DNA from: Halodesulfovibrio aestuarii | GTDB taxonomy: Bacteria > Desulfobacterota > Desulfovibrionia > Desulfovibrionales > Desulfovibrionaceae | Reading direction: 5' to 3' (one strand) | Length of the DNA stretch: 64,000 nucleotides | Assembly: GCF_050571805.1 (NCBI RefSeq) | Contig: NZ_CP192219.1 | Shown here: positions 26,078 through 34,971 of the stretch, piece after piece | Position numbering within the stretch: the first letter of the stretch is position 1 | Layout: every line of letters begins with the position of its first letter | Notes under the pieces: generated by a model | What the model saw: the letters and a program-made list of their open reading frames with translations, nothing else | Databases searched by the model: none | Told to the model about the DNA's origin: nothing | Made by a program: the position numbers and the translations under genes

Positions 26078-27274
26078 CTACTCTTCAACCTGCAGAGCAC
26101 AAGCGGTAACCTGTGTTTCTTCAAGGGTTATTTTATGTTTTCCGAGACGGATCAACTGAAGCATAGGCCGACGAGCCGGACAGTAGTATGTACACAGTCC
26201 GCATTCCATACATGCATTAATGTTTTCCTGACGACAGAAATCAAGCTCATTGAATTCAACATAACGTGAAATCATGTTCGGCTGGATGCGTGACGGACAA
26301 TGCTGAATACATGCGCCACAGCTAAAACAGGCATAGTCGGAAACCGGTGTGGTTGTTCCGGCGGGTACTACAAACACTGCATTGGTATTTTTACCAATAC
26401 CTGTGCTTAGATTGCCTGTGGCTTCACCACGCATAGGACCACCCAAAAGTACAGTGTCGCCGTCTGCCACTTCGATAGAAGCGTCTTCCAACAACGCACC
26501 AACAGGGGTACCGATAGGCGCCACGACATTTTTGCCTTCGACACAAACAACTGTGTGCGTCAATGGCATACCGCTTTCTGCAACTGCACCCAAATTATAC
26601 AGTGCGTGCAGATCAACAACATTAATGCCTCGCATGCTTTCCTTGCCGGTAATACTGGCAACAACAAGCTCGTCAAGACTGTTAGGGTACTGCGGGTTAA
26701 TAAAAGCTATGTCTGCGCCATCAAAAGCTGCGGTAGAACCAGTAGGCAAAGCCACTACGGCTTTTGAAGCAGGGGAAAGGCGTTTGAGCATATCAAGGCC
26801 GGCGTTGATGGTACTTTTTGCGTGCACAAGCATGCTCTCTGCGTACGTGATTCCCGGTTCTGGGTTTAACGCATTCACAATAAGCAATTCACAACGCTTA
26901 AGGAATGGACGAATATCCACTCCCAACCCTTTCAGCGCAGCCTGTAGCTGCTCGCCTTCCAAGGAAGCAAGGGCAACCGGCTCCACACCTTCGGGTTTTG
27001 GCTCTTCACCTTCCGCCGGAGCAGCAAGCTCCTGTGCTTTGATGATAATATGAGTGTCTGTAACTGCAGTTACAATACCGGTAATGCCAGAATGCATATC
27101 ACCTATGTTAGCATTCTCGTGGTCTGCCACAAGAAGCCCTGGATATACTTCTGTTTTTTTCTTTACCGATTTTTTACCATGTCCATTCAGGGGAATACGC
27201 ACTTCGAAAGGGACTGAACCAGTCTCAAATGCTCCTGTGTCCCCATGAGTCAGAATGAAAATATTCTTATTCAT
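26078..27274 (-). CDS. rnfC: Rnf complex subunit C (NADH-binding)
   Basis: A 398-residue soluble subunit that binds NADH, FMN and two [4Fe-4S] clusters. N-terminal RnfC barrel-sandwich domain, central NADH/FMN region (GGPMRG near residue 280), then two ferredoxin motifs, CFSCGACIQHCP and CMECGLCTYYCP (residues ~320-370). Shorter than many RnfC proteins because the long alanine-rich C-terminal extension of proteobacterial RnfC is missing. Second gene of the operon after the cytochrome. Confidence 0.93.
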   Translation of the reverse strand: MNKNIFILTHGDTGAFETGSVPFEVRIPLNGHGKKSVKKKTEVYPGLLVADHENANIGDMHSGITGIVTAVTDTHIIIKAQELAAPAEGEEPKPEGVEPVALASLEGEQLQAALKGLGVDIRPFLKRCELLIVNALNPEPGITYAESMLVHAKSTINAGLDMLKRLSPASKAVVALPTGSTAAFDGADIAFINPQYPNSLDELVVASITGKESMRGINVVDLHALYNLGAVAESGMPLTHTVVCVEGKNVVAPIGTPVGALLEDASIEVADGDTVLLGGPMRGEATGNLSTGIGKNTNAVFVVPAGTTTPVSDYACFSCGACIQHCPSRIQPNMISRYVEFNELDFCRQENINACMECGLCTYYCPARRPMLQLIRLGKHKITLEETQVTACALQVEE

Positions 27275-27283
27275 AAGACATCC

Positions 27284-27685
27284 CTATTTGAAATGACACT
27301 GGTTACACTGGCCTTTAGAATAAGGACCAGAACCGTTTTCTTCATGGCACCCCATGCAAGACTGATGGTACGCGTCCATCAAGCTAGGTACATCCGGATC
27401 ATCAGACGCTTTAGAATGGCAGTCGCTACATGGGGTAGGCTCAGCGTCATCCAGCAGGTTGCCGTCATCGTCAACTTCATCTGAAAGCTCATGATGACAG
27501 GCCACGCAACTTTCGCCGTACCCATCTACGTGTTTGGCATGATCAAATATGACCATACCTGCGCTGTTATCTAACAGCACACGCATAGGAACGGCCGCAG
27601 TTTCTGCGGGGCGCAAAAAGCCGTAGCATGCAACGGCAATAAGAATCGCAGTTAGTATTGCGATTGGAAAGTATCTCGTTGGCAA
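27284..27685 (-). CDS. Tetraheme c-type cytochrome, first gene of the Rnf operon
   Basis: A 133-residue protein with an N-terminal signal/anchor (residues 5-30) and four CxxCH haem motifs: CVACH, CSDCH, CMGCH, CNQCH. Additional histidines (FDHAKH, AYHQ) can serve as distal ligands, as in cytochrome c3/c7. It starts at TTG 27685 with AGGAAGG ahead. It leads the operon, 9 bp before rnfC, and probably exchanges electrons between the periplasmic cytochrome pool and Rnf. In Desulfovibrio vulgaris, from memory, the equivalent Rnf cytochrome is a decahaem protein, so this one is much smaller. Confidence 0.88.
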   Translation of the reverse strand: MPTRYFPIAILTAILIAVACYGFLRPAETAAVPMRVLLDNSAGMVIFDHAKHVDGYGESCVACHHELSDEVDDDGNLLDDAEPTPCSDCHSKASDDPDVPSLMDAYHQSCMGCHEENGSGPYSKGQCNQCHFK

Positions 27686-27997
27686 GGCACACCTTCCTGA
27701 TACTGGTGTTAAACCCGACCGACCGAGTAAGGGGATAAGATAGTCTGTTGGCGCCTTTTAACTAGAACATTTTTTCATTTTTGAAAAGGCTCACAAGTCC
27801 CTGTATTCAGGAAAAATAACGGTATGTTATGATTATCAAAGTTTTTTATTTGGCTTTTTAATCAAATCAGTGCGTAATTTTTAGAAAATTTTTTTTCTAA
27901 GATTTTTCCCTTTTATTTCGAAATGTTGTAAAAAAAGCTACTTGTTTTCAAAGCACCAAAACTACGATACAACACCCGCACTTCAAAGAAATACACG
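27686..27997. other. Divergent promoter region of the Rnf operon and the CheW-domain gene
   Basis: 312 bp, very AT-rich from 27760 to 27960. It must hold the Rnf promoter (minus) and the CheW promoter (plus). I see no sigma-54 site and no unambiguous -35/-10 pair. Confidence 0.4.
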
Positions 27998-28537
27998 GTG
28001 CAATATATGCTTACTCAGACCAGTCCACAGGCGTTTAAAAAAATATTTACTTTTTCTGCTGGCTCCGAAACTTTCGGACTACCGCTACACCTCCTGCACG
28101 AAGTCATTTACCCAGAACACATAACCAGAGTCCCGAAGGCACCCGCCTTCATGGCAGGGATTCTGACATATGGCTCTGAAACGATTTCCGTGCTGGATAT
28201 AAGCAAAAAGCTATGCCTTGCAGCGCCGTCCATCCGCGTTCATCATCCGGCAATCATCATCAATACTATTATTGAAGACGAAACAATGCAACTAGCTTTA
28301 CTTGTTGAGAGATTTGGAAAAATTGTTCAATACAAAAGCTCGGAAACAATAAAACGGAAAAACATTCCATTCAACACCAACTCAAACAAGAATAACCAAC
28401 TTAGACAAAAATCTGCAATATACACACAGTCCCGTGAAGCCATCAGGAAATTTGTAAACGAAGAACTTTATCGCGCGGGAGTGCGAATACGACTTTTGAA
28501 TGAAGACACACTTTTTTCCATAGCAGAACTTACATAA
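27998..28537 (+). CDS. CheW-domain protein
   Basis: A 179-residue protein with a CheW-like beta-barrel: FSAGSETFGLPLHLLHEV near the N-terminus, then PKAPAFMAGILTYGSETISVLDI, the hallmark of the fold. CheW couples receptors to the CheA kinase. The C-terminal part (residues 120-179) is charged and not clearly part of the domain. There are no chemotaxis genes beside it, so it may belong to a separate chemosensory or regulatory pathway. Start GTG at 27998 or ATG at 28007; no strong Shine-Dalgarno. Confidence 0.78.
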   Translation: MQYMLTQTSPQAFKKIFTFSAGSETFGLPLHLLHEVIYPEHITRVPKAPAFMAGILTYGSETISVLDISKKLCLAAPSIRVHHPAIIINTIIEDETMQLALLVERFGKIVQYKSSETIKRKNIPFNTNSNKNNQLRQKSAIYTQSREAIRKFVNEELYRAGVRIRLLNEDTLFSIAELT

Positions 28538-28720
28538 CAAAATCTTTATTTAATATCCTGCTGAAGCATTTCGAATGCTGTTCTCGTAAAAAGCAATGCT
28601 ATGCCATAATTGATAACTCTTAAAGCAATGCAAGAACATTTATCACAAGGCTAAGACGTCTTTGGAGCTGCTCTTAAAGCCTAACATATGATGATACCAT
28701 TATTCTTCACTTAAGCACAA

Positions 28721-28745
28721 AAAAAAAGGGCCATATGACCCTTTT
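28721..28745 (-). terminator. Terminator of the mucR-like gene
   Basis: AAAAGGG and CCCTTTT form a short stem followed, on the minus strand, by a run of nine or so T. It lies 20 bp after the mucR-like stop codon. Confidence 0.7.
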
Positions 28746-28765
28746 CTGTGTGCGTAAGATTCTTT

Positions 28766-29152
28766 CTATGCTCTGCGTTCCCACAGCCGCATATCTTTCA
28801 TCTTTTTGCGTCGCTCTCGCTGGAGAGATTTACAAACCAGCGGAGTATTTTTCTTGTATCCACAACGAGCGCGGTACTCTTCTGGTGTAAGCCCGTGAGT
28901 TGCGAGATGCTTCTTAGTTAATATTTTAAAGGACTTTCCACATTCAACACAGGTAATAGACTTTTCCTTAATCGCCTTTTTAGGATCAATCATTTTACCT
29001 GCAGAATCATCATCAACAGCACAGCTTGCACTAATTTCCTTAATTCCCCCTGCAAGCTTACGAACCATTGTTGTGATTTCTTCTTCTGTCATTGTCCGTA
29101 CACTAGCTTGTGCTTTGACAATTTCCAGAGCTTCCTTCAAATAACTTTCCAT
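28766..29152 (-). CDS. MucR/Ros-family zinc-finger transcriptional regulator
   Basis: A 128-residue protein. Residues 67-100 hold the ROS/MucR zinc finger: CVECGKSFKILTKKHLATH, with the second half EEYRARCGY typical of the family, followed by a basic tail (RERRKKMKD). MucR proteins bind AT-rich DNA and act as H-NS-like silencers or regulators. The N-terminal acidic/helical part would mediate oligomerisation. It stands next to a 914-bp AT-rich gene-free region, which is the kind of DNA such proteins bind, but any autoregulation is inference. Confidence 0.88.
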   Translation of the reverse strand: MESYLKEALEIVKAQASVRTMTEEEITTMVRKLAGGIKEISASCAVDDDSAGKMIDPKKAIKEKSITCVECGKSFKILTKKHLATHGLTPEEYRARCGYKKNTPLVCKSLQRERRKKMKDMRLWERRA

Positions 29153-30066
29153 GTAAAACTACCCCTCCTATCCATTAAATGAACAAGTATTATACCCAGA
29201 AAATAGAAAAATCTTTAAAATAATACCGCCATGGCACAACTTACGTATTTAAATGCTAATTAATAACGACTACTAAATTGCACATAGGCACTATTAAACT
29301 TATGTTAAATGCACTGAAGACATACTACAGAACTGCATATACACACAATAGAATTTTTTGCAGTTTTTTTTATAACAGCATCACAACTTAATTACATTTT
29401 TCTATCTTTATAAATACACAATTACTGCATTTTATACAGTTGAAGCAATAGTGGGCAAAGAGGCGACATCTACAATTCCCATTGTTTTGAATTTTTTGAT
29501 GTATTTTTATTTTTTACCCTAATATAATTATATTTTTTATGGCCAAAACAATGCTTCACATGGCTAATCCTTGTCCCTATTGTAGAAAAAACATGACAAG
29601 CTCTACCGCTGCATTGTACCTTTTGATAAAAAAACATGCATTGTCCTACCAAATCAGTGAATAAAGCAAAAAATAAACAACAATATTGTTATATCCTCTG
29701 AAAACTCAAACACCTTTTCACGTAATTATATATTTTCTTGGCTTTGTTTATTTCATAATTACGAAGAATGACAATACGTTTCAAAAATATAACCGTAAAA
29801 AAAATGATGCAAATGCAAGCAGATACAAAATAATAAAAATATTTTTTGTTTTGTGCACAAGAAGCGAGCCAATTTTTTTGACTTTTTACCACAAAAAACG
29901 TGACTTACATGCCAAACGAATTGCAAGCGACTTTTGATGTATAATTAGACAGCTTCAATCTTCTTTAAAATTTCTATACTCTCATACTTTGGGTAAATAT
30001 AGTTTCTGTTTGTCCCAAAAAAGTTACGGCAAAATGCTTTGCAATATTTCTTGGAGAATTATCTAG
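29153..30066. other. AT-rich gene-free stretch
   Basis: 914 bp of strongly AT-rich DNA between mucR-like and cbiA. Contains long A/T runs, no convincing gene, and no recognisable cobalamin riboswitch ahead of cbiA. The only protein-like fragment is a 41-codon frame at 29539-29664 (listed separately). Confidence 0.5.
29539..29664 (+). CDS. Possible small zinc-finger-like peptide, doubtful
   Basis: A 41-codon frame whose product contains CPYCRKN and a helix-like segment (SSTAALYLLIKKHALSYQ). The CxxC pair and downstream His recall a zinc-binding peptide. There is no Shine-Dalgarno before the ATG; internal ATGs at 29551 and 29560 are no better. It stands alone in an AT-rich gap, so it could be a degenerate fragment or chance. 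Confidence 0.2.
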   Translation: MAKTMLHMANPCPYCRKNMTSSTAALYLLIKKHALSYQISE

Positions 30067-31464
30067 ATGGCAAAAATCATTGTAATTGGCGGGACACAAA
30101 GTGGCAGCGGCAAGACACTCATCAGTTTAGCTATTATGGCCGCTCTTACACGTCGAGAATTAAAGGTTCAGCCATTCAAGTGTGGTCCGGACTTTATTGA
30201 TCCCGGACTTCATAAAGTTATCACAGGTAATACAAGCATTAATCTTGATGGATGGATGCTCTCAAAAGATGCCTGCATCAACGCCTACAAAAAGGCAATG
30301 CACCCCTCAACAGGAAAAGCTCCCGATATTGCGGTTATTGAAGGAGTTATGGGACTCTTTGATGGAGCAAGTGGCAGCAATGATGCCGGTTCAACAGCGC
30401 AAATAGCAAAATGGCTTGAAGCCCAAGTTCTGCTTGTTATTGACGGACGTTCCATGGCGCGCTCTTTTGCCGCTATAGCTCATGGCTTTACAACCTTTGA
30501 TCCCGACCTTATCTTTGCAGGGTGCGTTGCTAATAACGTAGGAAGCCCCAATCACGTGTCCCTTATCCGCGAAGCCATGCATACATACTGCCCAACGACA
30601 CTGCTTGCAGGGTGTATGCCGCGCAAAGAAACATTAACCCTTCCGTCACGCCACCTCGGCCTTGTAACGGCAGAAGAAGGCATTCTAAACTCAGAACGTA
30701 TTACCGAGCTTGCACAGTGGGCGGAAGAACACATTAACTTTGACCAGCTACTTACAAATTTACCAGAACACACAGAGCCATTATCGCCACAAGATCGTTG
30801 GGAAGCTACACCCAGCAAAATGGTACGCATTGCCGTTGCTCAAGATGCAGCATTTTGCTTCTGCTATGCAGATAACCTACGGCTTCTCGAAGAGCATGGC
30901 GCTGAAATTATCCATTTTTCTCCGCTTAATGACGCTTACTTGCCAAAAGATATTGACGGAGTTTACTTGCCCGGTGGCTATCCGGAATTATATGCAGAAA
31001 GATTGAGTCTCAATACTTCAATGCGCTCTGCCATCCGTGCGTTCTCACAATCAGGGAAGCCGGTGTACGCGGAATGCGGTGGCTTCATGTACCTTGCACG
31101 GGAAATCACAACAGATGCTGCAACAACATATCCAATGTGCAATGTCTTTGACCTGCACTGCACAATGAGCACCCGACACAGGGCACTCGGCTATAGAGAA
31201 ATCACAACAACTGCCGATTCAATTCTAGGTAGCAAAAATACGACTGCGCGCGGGCACGAATTCCACTACTCATTCGCAGAAGAAAATACTGCACACAACT
31301 CGCTCTACACAGTGACAGATAGAAAAGGTGCAAAAACATCAACGTCCGGCTATGTTACGCGCAACACTGTCGGCTCATACGTACATCTACATTTTGCCTC
31401 GCAACCATCCGTTGCAAAAGCCATTGTAGAAGCTTGCCTACGCACAAGGACTCTTCATGACTAA
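30067..31464 (+). CDS. cbiA: Cobyrinate a,c-diamide synthase
   Basis: A 465-residue enzyme that amidates the a and c side chains of cobyrinic acid (or the hydrogenobyrinic/sirohydrochlorin-derived intermediate) with glutamine and ATP. The N-terminal P-loop is GGTQSGSGKT (near residue 8), with KCGPDFIDPGLH downstream; the C-terminal part is a class I glutamine amidotransferase-like domain with the nucleophile cysteine in AECGGFMYL (near residue 337). Followed by cbiC with an 8-bp overlap. No B12 riboswitch was seen upstream. Confidence 0.92.
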   Translation: MAKIIVIGGTQSGSGKTLISLAIMAALTRRELKVQPFKCGPDFIDPGLHKVITGNTSINLDGWMLSKDACINAYKKAMHPSTGKAPDIAVIEGVMGLFDGASGSNDAGSTAQIAKWLEAQVLLVIDGRSMARSFAAIAHGFTTFDPDLIFAGCVANNVGSPNHVSLIREAMHTYCPTTLLAGCMPRKETLTLPSRHLGLVTAEEGILNSERITELAQWAEEHINFDQLLTNLPEHTEPLSPQDRWEATPSKMVRIAVAQDAAFCFCYADNLRLLEEHGAEIIHFSPLNDAYLPKDIDGVYLPGGYPELYAERLSLNTSMRSAIRAFSQSGKPVYAECGGFMYLAREITTDAATTYPMCNVFDLHCTMSTRHRALGYREITTTADSILGSKNTTARGHEFHYSFAEENTAHNSLYTVTDRKGAKTSTSGYVTRNTVGSYVHLHFASQPSVAKAIVEACLRTRTLHD

Positions 31465-32104
31465 AACTTCATTGCAGCCATATTTTTCACCAGACAACAT
31501 TGAACACCGTTCTTTCGAAATTATCGACAGCGAAGTCCCTGAACCACGCCCATTTTCCGGGGACGAATGGACAATCGCCAGACGCCTTATTCACACTACC
31601 GCAGATTTTGACTTGCTGAATCACATTATATTTCACCCTGAAGCCATTGCTGCGGGTGTAAATGCAATCAGAAACGGCTGCACCATTTTTACCGATACCG
31701 AGATGGCGCGCTCCGGCATCCCTGTTCGCCGTACAACTCCGTTCGGCTGCAGTACCCAGTGTCTACTCAACCGTCCTGACGTTGTGCAAAAAGCACAGGA
31801 GACCGGCTCCACTCGCGCACAGGCGGCAATAGATGCAGCATCTCCGGAAATCGCTGATTCCATTATGGCAATCGGAAATGCTCCGACGGCCCTTATACGG
31901 CTTATGCAACACCTGAAAAACGGTGGCACACCGCCTGCACTCATTGTCGGAATGCCTGTCGGATTCGTTAATGCCTCTGAATCCAAAGAAATACTACTTG
32001 CACAATCTACTATTCCTTATATAACGATTCGCGGACGGAAGGGTGGTTCGCCACTTGCAGCCGCGACAGTAAACGCACTGGCGATCCTTGCCGCAACTCC
32101 ATAG
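31457..32104 (+). CDS. cbiC: Precorrin-8X/cobalt-precorrin-8 methylmutase
   Basis: A 215-residue CbiC/CobH enzyme that moves a methyl group from C-11 to C-12, giving (hydrogeno)cobyrinic acid. The catalytic histidine lies in the RRLIHTTADF segment (near residue 46), and NAPTALIRL and VGMPVGFVNASESKE are family signatures. It overlaps cbiA by 8 bp, and the product of CbiC is the substrate of CbiA, so the two act in consecutive steps. Confidence 0.93.
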   Translation: MTKTSLQPYFSPDNIEHRSFEIIDSEVPEPRPFSGDEWTIARRLIHTTADFDLLNHIIFHPEAIAAGVNAIRNGCTIFTDTEMARSGIPVRRTTPFGCSTQCLLNRPDVVQKAQETGSTRAQAAIDAASPEIADSIMAIGNAPTALIRLMQHLKNGGTPPALIVGMPVGFVNASESKEILLAQSTIPYITIRGRKGGSPLAAATVNALAILAATP

Positions 32105-32227
32105 ATCACTATAATTTATCAACTATTTTCTCAGCAAGTTGCAGTAATCCACTACAGTTGCTATAGTGTTCTGTGGAACTTTGACTTTTGCTAATTTACA
32201 GTCTTTTTTAGACTGACAGGATGTACA

Positions 32228-33793
32228 ATGACAGACGAACCTCACAACAGCGTTTCAGAAAATGCCCCGAAAAAGCAAAATAAAATGCTAGACCCTGCGG
32301 ATAGAATCGCCGCAGAAATTACCGGCATCACTGAACCGGAAGATGCGCTGCCACCAATTTCTCTGGAGGATCTTCCAGAAAAAATCCGCGAAGCCTGCAC
32401 TCGTGCCGGGTGGAATAAGCTTATGCCTGTTCAGGCACACGCTATGCCGTACCAGTTGGCTCGCAGAGACATTATGATTCAATCCCGCACTGGCAGCGGT
32501 AAAACCGGCACCTATCTTCTTCCTGCGCTGGAACGAGTAGATACATCTAAAATGCACACGCAGATGCTCGTACTTGTCCCAACCCGCGAGCTTGCCTTAC
32601 AGGTTGAATACGAAGCCTCAACTCTTTTTGAGAATACCGGTATCACATCCTGCGCAGTCTACGGCGGTGTGGGATACGGTAAGCAGGTTGATAAACTTAA
32701 CAGCGGCGCACATGTTGTCATAGGTACGCCAGGTCGCGTACTCGACCACCTCATCCGCCATACGCTGGATCTTTCCAAAACACGTATCCTTGTATTTGAC
32801 GAAGCAGACAGAATGCTCTCCATTGGTTTCTATCCGGACATGGTAGAAATCAAAGGATACCTGCCGCGCAGTCGTTCCACTTTCCTGCTCTCTGCAACCT
32901 ACCCTCCGCGTGTTATCCAACTCGCAGGAGAATTCATGCATAAGCCGTCCATGCTGAGCCTTTCGCACCAGCAGGTACACGTAGTAGACACGCCACACGT
33001 ATTCTACAACGCAAAACCGATGGATAAAGACCGAGTACTCGTCCGTGTACTGGAAGTGGAAAACCCGTCCTCTGCTATTATCTTCTGTAACACAAAAGCC
33101 AATGTGCATTACGTTACGGCAGTACTTAAAGGCTTCGGATATGATGCGGATGAACTTTCTGCCGATCTGTCCCAATCCAAGCGTGAAAAAGTTCTCACAA
33201 AACTACGTGAGGGACGCGTGCGTTTTCTTGTGGCAACAGACGTTGCAGCCCGCGGGATTGATATTCCGGAACTCTCACACGTAATCCTGTATGAGCCACC
33301 GGAAGATCGTGAATCATATATTCACCGCGCAGGTCGCACTGGCCGCGCAGGTGCCAGTGGTGAAGTAATCTCTCTTGTAGACATTATGCAGAAGCTGGAA
33401 CTGGAACGCATCGGAAGCTACTACAAAATTTCCCTTCAGGAACGCGAAACGCCAACTGATGAAGATGTTGCTAAAGTTGCCGGACTACGCCTTACAGCAA
33501 TGCTGGAAGGAAGTCTTAGAGGTAAAACCAACCTGGAAAAAGAACGCATGAAGCGGTTTGTTCCACTTCTTAAAGAGCTTGCTCAAGATGACGAACAGCT
33601 CCTTCTGGCCGCACAGCTTCTTGACGAACTGTACCAGCAAACCCTGCATACGCCGCCTCCGGCTCCTGAAGCAGCCAAAGAGCAAAACCAGGGTGACAAC
33701 AAACAAAATGACCAGCACAAGAAACAAGGGCAACAGCAGCGACGCAATACTCGTCCACGCCGCAGGAAACCGCCCCAGAACCGTGCTAACTAG
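32228..33793 (+). CDS. DEAD-box RNA helicase
   Basis: A 521-residue helicase. The Q-motif region (MPVQAHAMP), Walker A (SRTGSGKTG), PTRELALQ, TPGRVLDHL, the DEAD box (VFDEADRM), SAT, and C-terminal motifs including ATDVAARGIDIPEL and HRAGRTGRAG are all present, giving two RecA-like domains over residues 45-390. The C-terminus has a Gln/Asn/Lys/Arg-rich tail (residues 480-521) that probably binds RNA. Resembles RhlE/RhlB/CsdA-type proteins; which of them cannot be told. Followed closely by a small unknown gene. Confidence 0.9.
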   Translation: MTDEPHNSVSENAPKKQNKMLDPADRIAAEITGITEPEDALPPISLEDLPEKIREACTRAGWNKLMPVQAHAMPYQLARRDIMIQSRTGSGKTGTYLLPALERVDTSKMHTQMLVLVPTRELALQVEYEASTLFENTGITSCAVYGGVGYGKQVDKLNSGAHVVIGTPGRVLDHLIRHTLDLSKTRILVFDEADRMLSIGFYPDMVEIKGYLPRSRSTFLLSATYPPRVIQLAGEFMHKPSMLSLSHQQVHVVDTPHVFYNAKPMDKDRVLVRVLEVENPSSAIIFCNTKANVHYVTAVLKGFGYDADELSADLSQSKREKVLTKLREGRVRFLVATDVAARGIDIPELSHVILYEPPEDRESYIHRAGRTGRAGASGEVISLVDIMQKLELERIGSYYKISLQERETPTDEDVAKVAGLRLTAMLEGSLRGKTNLEKERMKRFVPLLKELAQDDEQLLLAAQLLDELYQQTLHTPPPAPEAAKEQNQGDNKQNDQHKKQGQQQRRNTRPRRRKPPQNRAN

Positions 33794-33813
33794 TCATAGA
33801 TACTTCTTACAGG

Positions 33814-34287
33814 ATGGTGCAATTAGTGCTGCCAGTTTACTCTGAATCCGATTTATTCGACAACTTTGATGCACTGCTTGATACCTACGATGTGAATGAC
33901 GAACTCACAGTTTTTGAACTGGGAAAATTTCATTTTCTTCGTAAGAAAAAAGCAAAGCATGAGCTTACTGCGCTGTTTTATGCTCTCTGGAAGCTCGCGC
34001 TAAAACAGTCGTTTCCAGATGACTATGAGCTCTATTTTTCAGATTACTGCGAAGTAAAAAAACTGAAAATGGACGCCGCCGGAAACGCTACCATGTTGTA
34101 CCGTAGCATCGAAGTATTCAACACCCTGCTTGCAGAGCACGGGATAACGAATTTTTCTAATGTCGCAGATTTCTTAACAGATGAACTTGTTAATGACTCT
34201 GAACGAAGAGAATACATAACGTTAAAGCTAGCGCTTTCAATACGCTCAACATACAACGTTATTTTTCAAAATCTTATCTCAAACTAA
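33814..34287 (+). CDS. Hypothetical protein downstream of the DEAD-box helicase
   Basis: Not recognised. A 157-residue acidic protein, predicted largely helical, with an N-terminal acidic part (SDLFDNFDALLDTYDVNDELT), a basic patch (HFLRKKKAKHE), and aromatic helical segments (LFYALWKLALK, DDYELYFSDY). No signal peptide or membrane helix. It begins 20 bp after the helicase stop and shares its terminator, so the two are probably cotranscribed; a link to RNA metabolism is suggested only by position. Confidence 0.7.
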   Translation: MVQLVLPVYSESDLFDNFDALLDTYDVNDELTVFELGKFHFLRKKKAKHELTALFYALWKLALKQSFPDDYELYFSDYCEVKKLKMDAAGNATMLYRSIEVFNTLLAEHGITNFSNVADFLTDELVNDSERREYITLKLALSIRSTYNVIFQNLISN

Positions 34288-34313
34288 CGCACCTCCGACG
34301 TTGAATCTAAAAA

Positions 34314-34365
34314 AACCTCCCAAAAAAAGGCGACCTCGCAACTGGTCGCCTTTTTTTGGGAGGTT
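34314..34365. terminator. Very strong bidirectional hairpin
   Basis: A perfect 22-bp stem around TCGCAACT: outer AACCTCC, a C-A7-G section, and inner GGCGACC. Both A-run and T-run are inside the stem. It ends the helicase transcript. Confidence 0.85.
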
Positions 34366-34527
34366 ATCCCCATAGGTAATAAAACGTCTTTAGTTACAAA
34401 GCATATCGACATCCTGCAATTTGCCTTTACTTTTTTCTGCTATTTTTTTGACATGTTCATTTTTTATTCCGCAAAGTTATTTTTCACTAATCACCTCACC
34501 TGTTTTCAGCTTTTTTTCATTTTCATA

Positions 34528-34556
34528 TTGACAAGAAGACTCACAATCCGATAAAC
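34528..34556 (+). promoter_or_regulatory. Sigma-70 promoter of tRNA-Ala
   Basis: A consensus -35 TTGACA (34528-34533) and, 16-17 bases later, an ATAAAC/GATAAA -10 (34550-34556). The tRNA begins about 19 bases downstream. Confidence 0.6.
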
Positions 34557-34574
34557 ACCGACTTCACACGATGT

Positions 34575-34650
34575 GGGGCTATAGCTCAGTTGGGAGAGCG
34601 CTTGACTGGCAGTCAAGAGGTCATCGGTTCAACCCCGTTTAGCTCCACCA
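34575..34650 (+). tRNA. tRNA-Ala (anticodon GGC)
   Basis: A 76-nt cloverleaf with the CCA end encoded. The 7-bp acceptor stem GGGGCTA/TAGCTCC (one G-U), a D-arm with GCTCAGTTGGGAGAGC, anticodon stem CTTGA/TCAAG with loop CTGGCAG (anticodon GGC, reading GCC and GCU), and T-loop GGTTCAACCCC are all in place. Followed by an intrinsic terminator. Confidence 0.97.
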
Positions 34651-34971
34651 CATTGAATTTAAAAGCTTACAGAGAAATCTGTAAGCTTTTTTTGTATTCC
34701 CAACACACATTTCCCTCCCCCTCAAAAAGATCGATAACAGCTCGTCCGTTCAATCCTTGCTACACTTTTTTCATACAGCGAGTTATCTTAACCTAGATCA
34801 TTGCAACCAACCCGCGAATTACAGAGCATACGGATACGCTGTCACCAACTATACTGTTTCATGATGCGCTAACCCCTTGCTACTCATACAGACATGCCCT
34901 CCACTATTTCACAGTATACGCCAGCTCAAAAAATTTATCCGTCAGACCTTACACAATTCACAGGTAGTAAC
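34651..34971. other. Region between tRNA-Ala and the Fe-S protein gene
   Basis: Contains the tRNA terminator at 34661-34693. The rest, to 34971, is unremarkable; a frame open from 34894 into the Fe-S protein gene is not part of that protein. Confidence 0.4.
34661..34693 (+). terminator. Terminator of tRNA-Ala
   Basis: AAAAGCTTACAGA and its complement form a perfect 13-bp stem around GAAA, followed by seven T. Confidence 0.9.

Noticed and set aside
29225..29250. TGGCACAACTTACGT as a sigma-54 promoter
   Set aside because: The -12 GC is replaced by GT and there is no gene shortly downstream.
29686..29937. An 83-codon frame in the AT-rich stretch
   Set aside because: No Shine-Dalgarno, and a Lys/Asn/Phe/Ile-rich composition that simply reflects A/T-rich DNA.
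29940..30066. A cobalamin riboswitch before cbiA
   Set aside because: No B12 box or GGTGAGAA-type core was seen in the 5' region.
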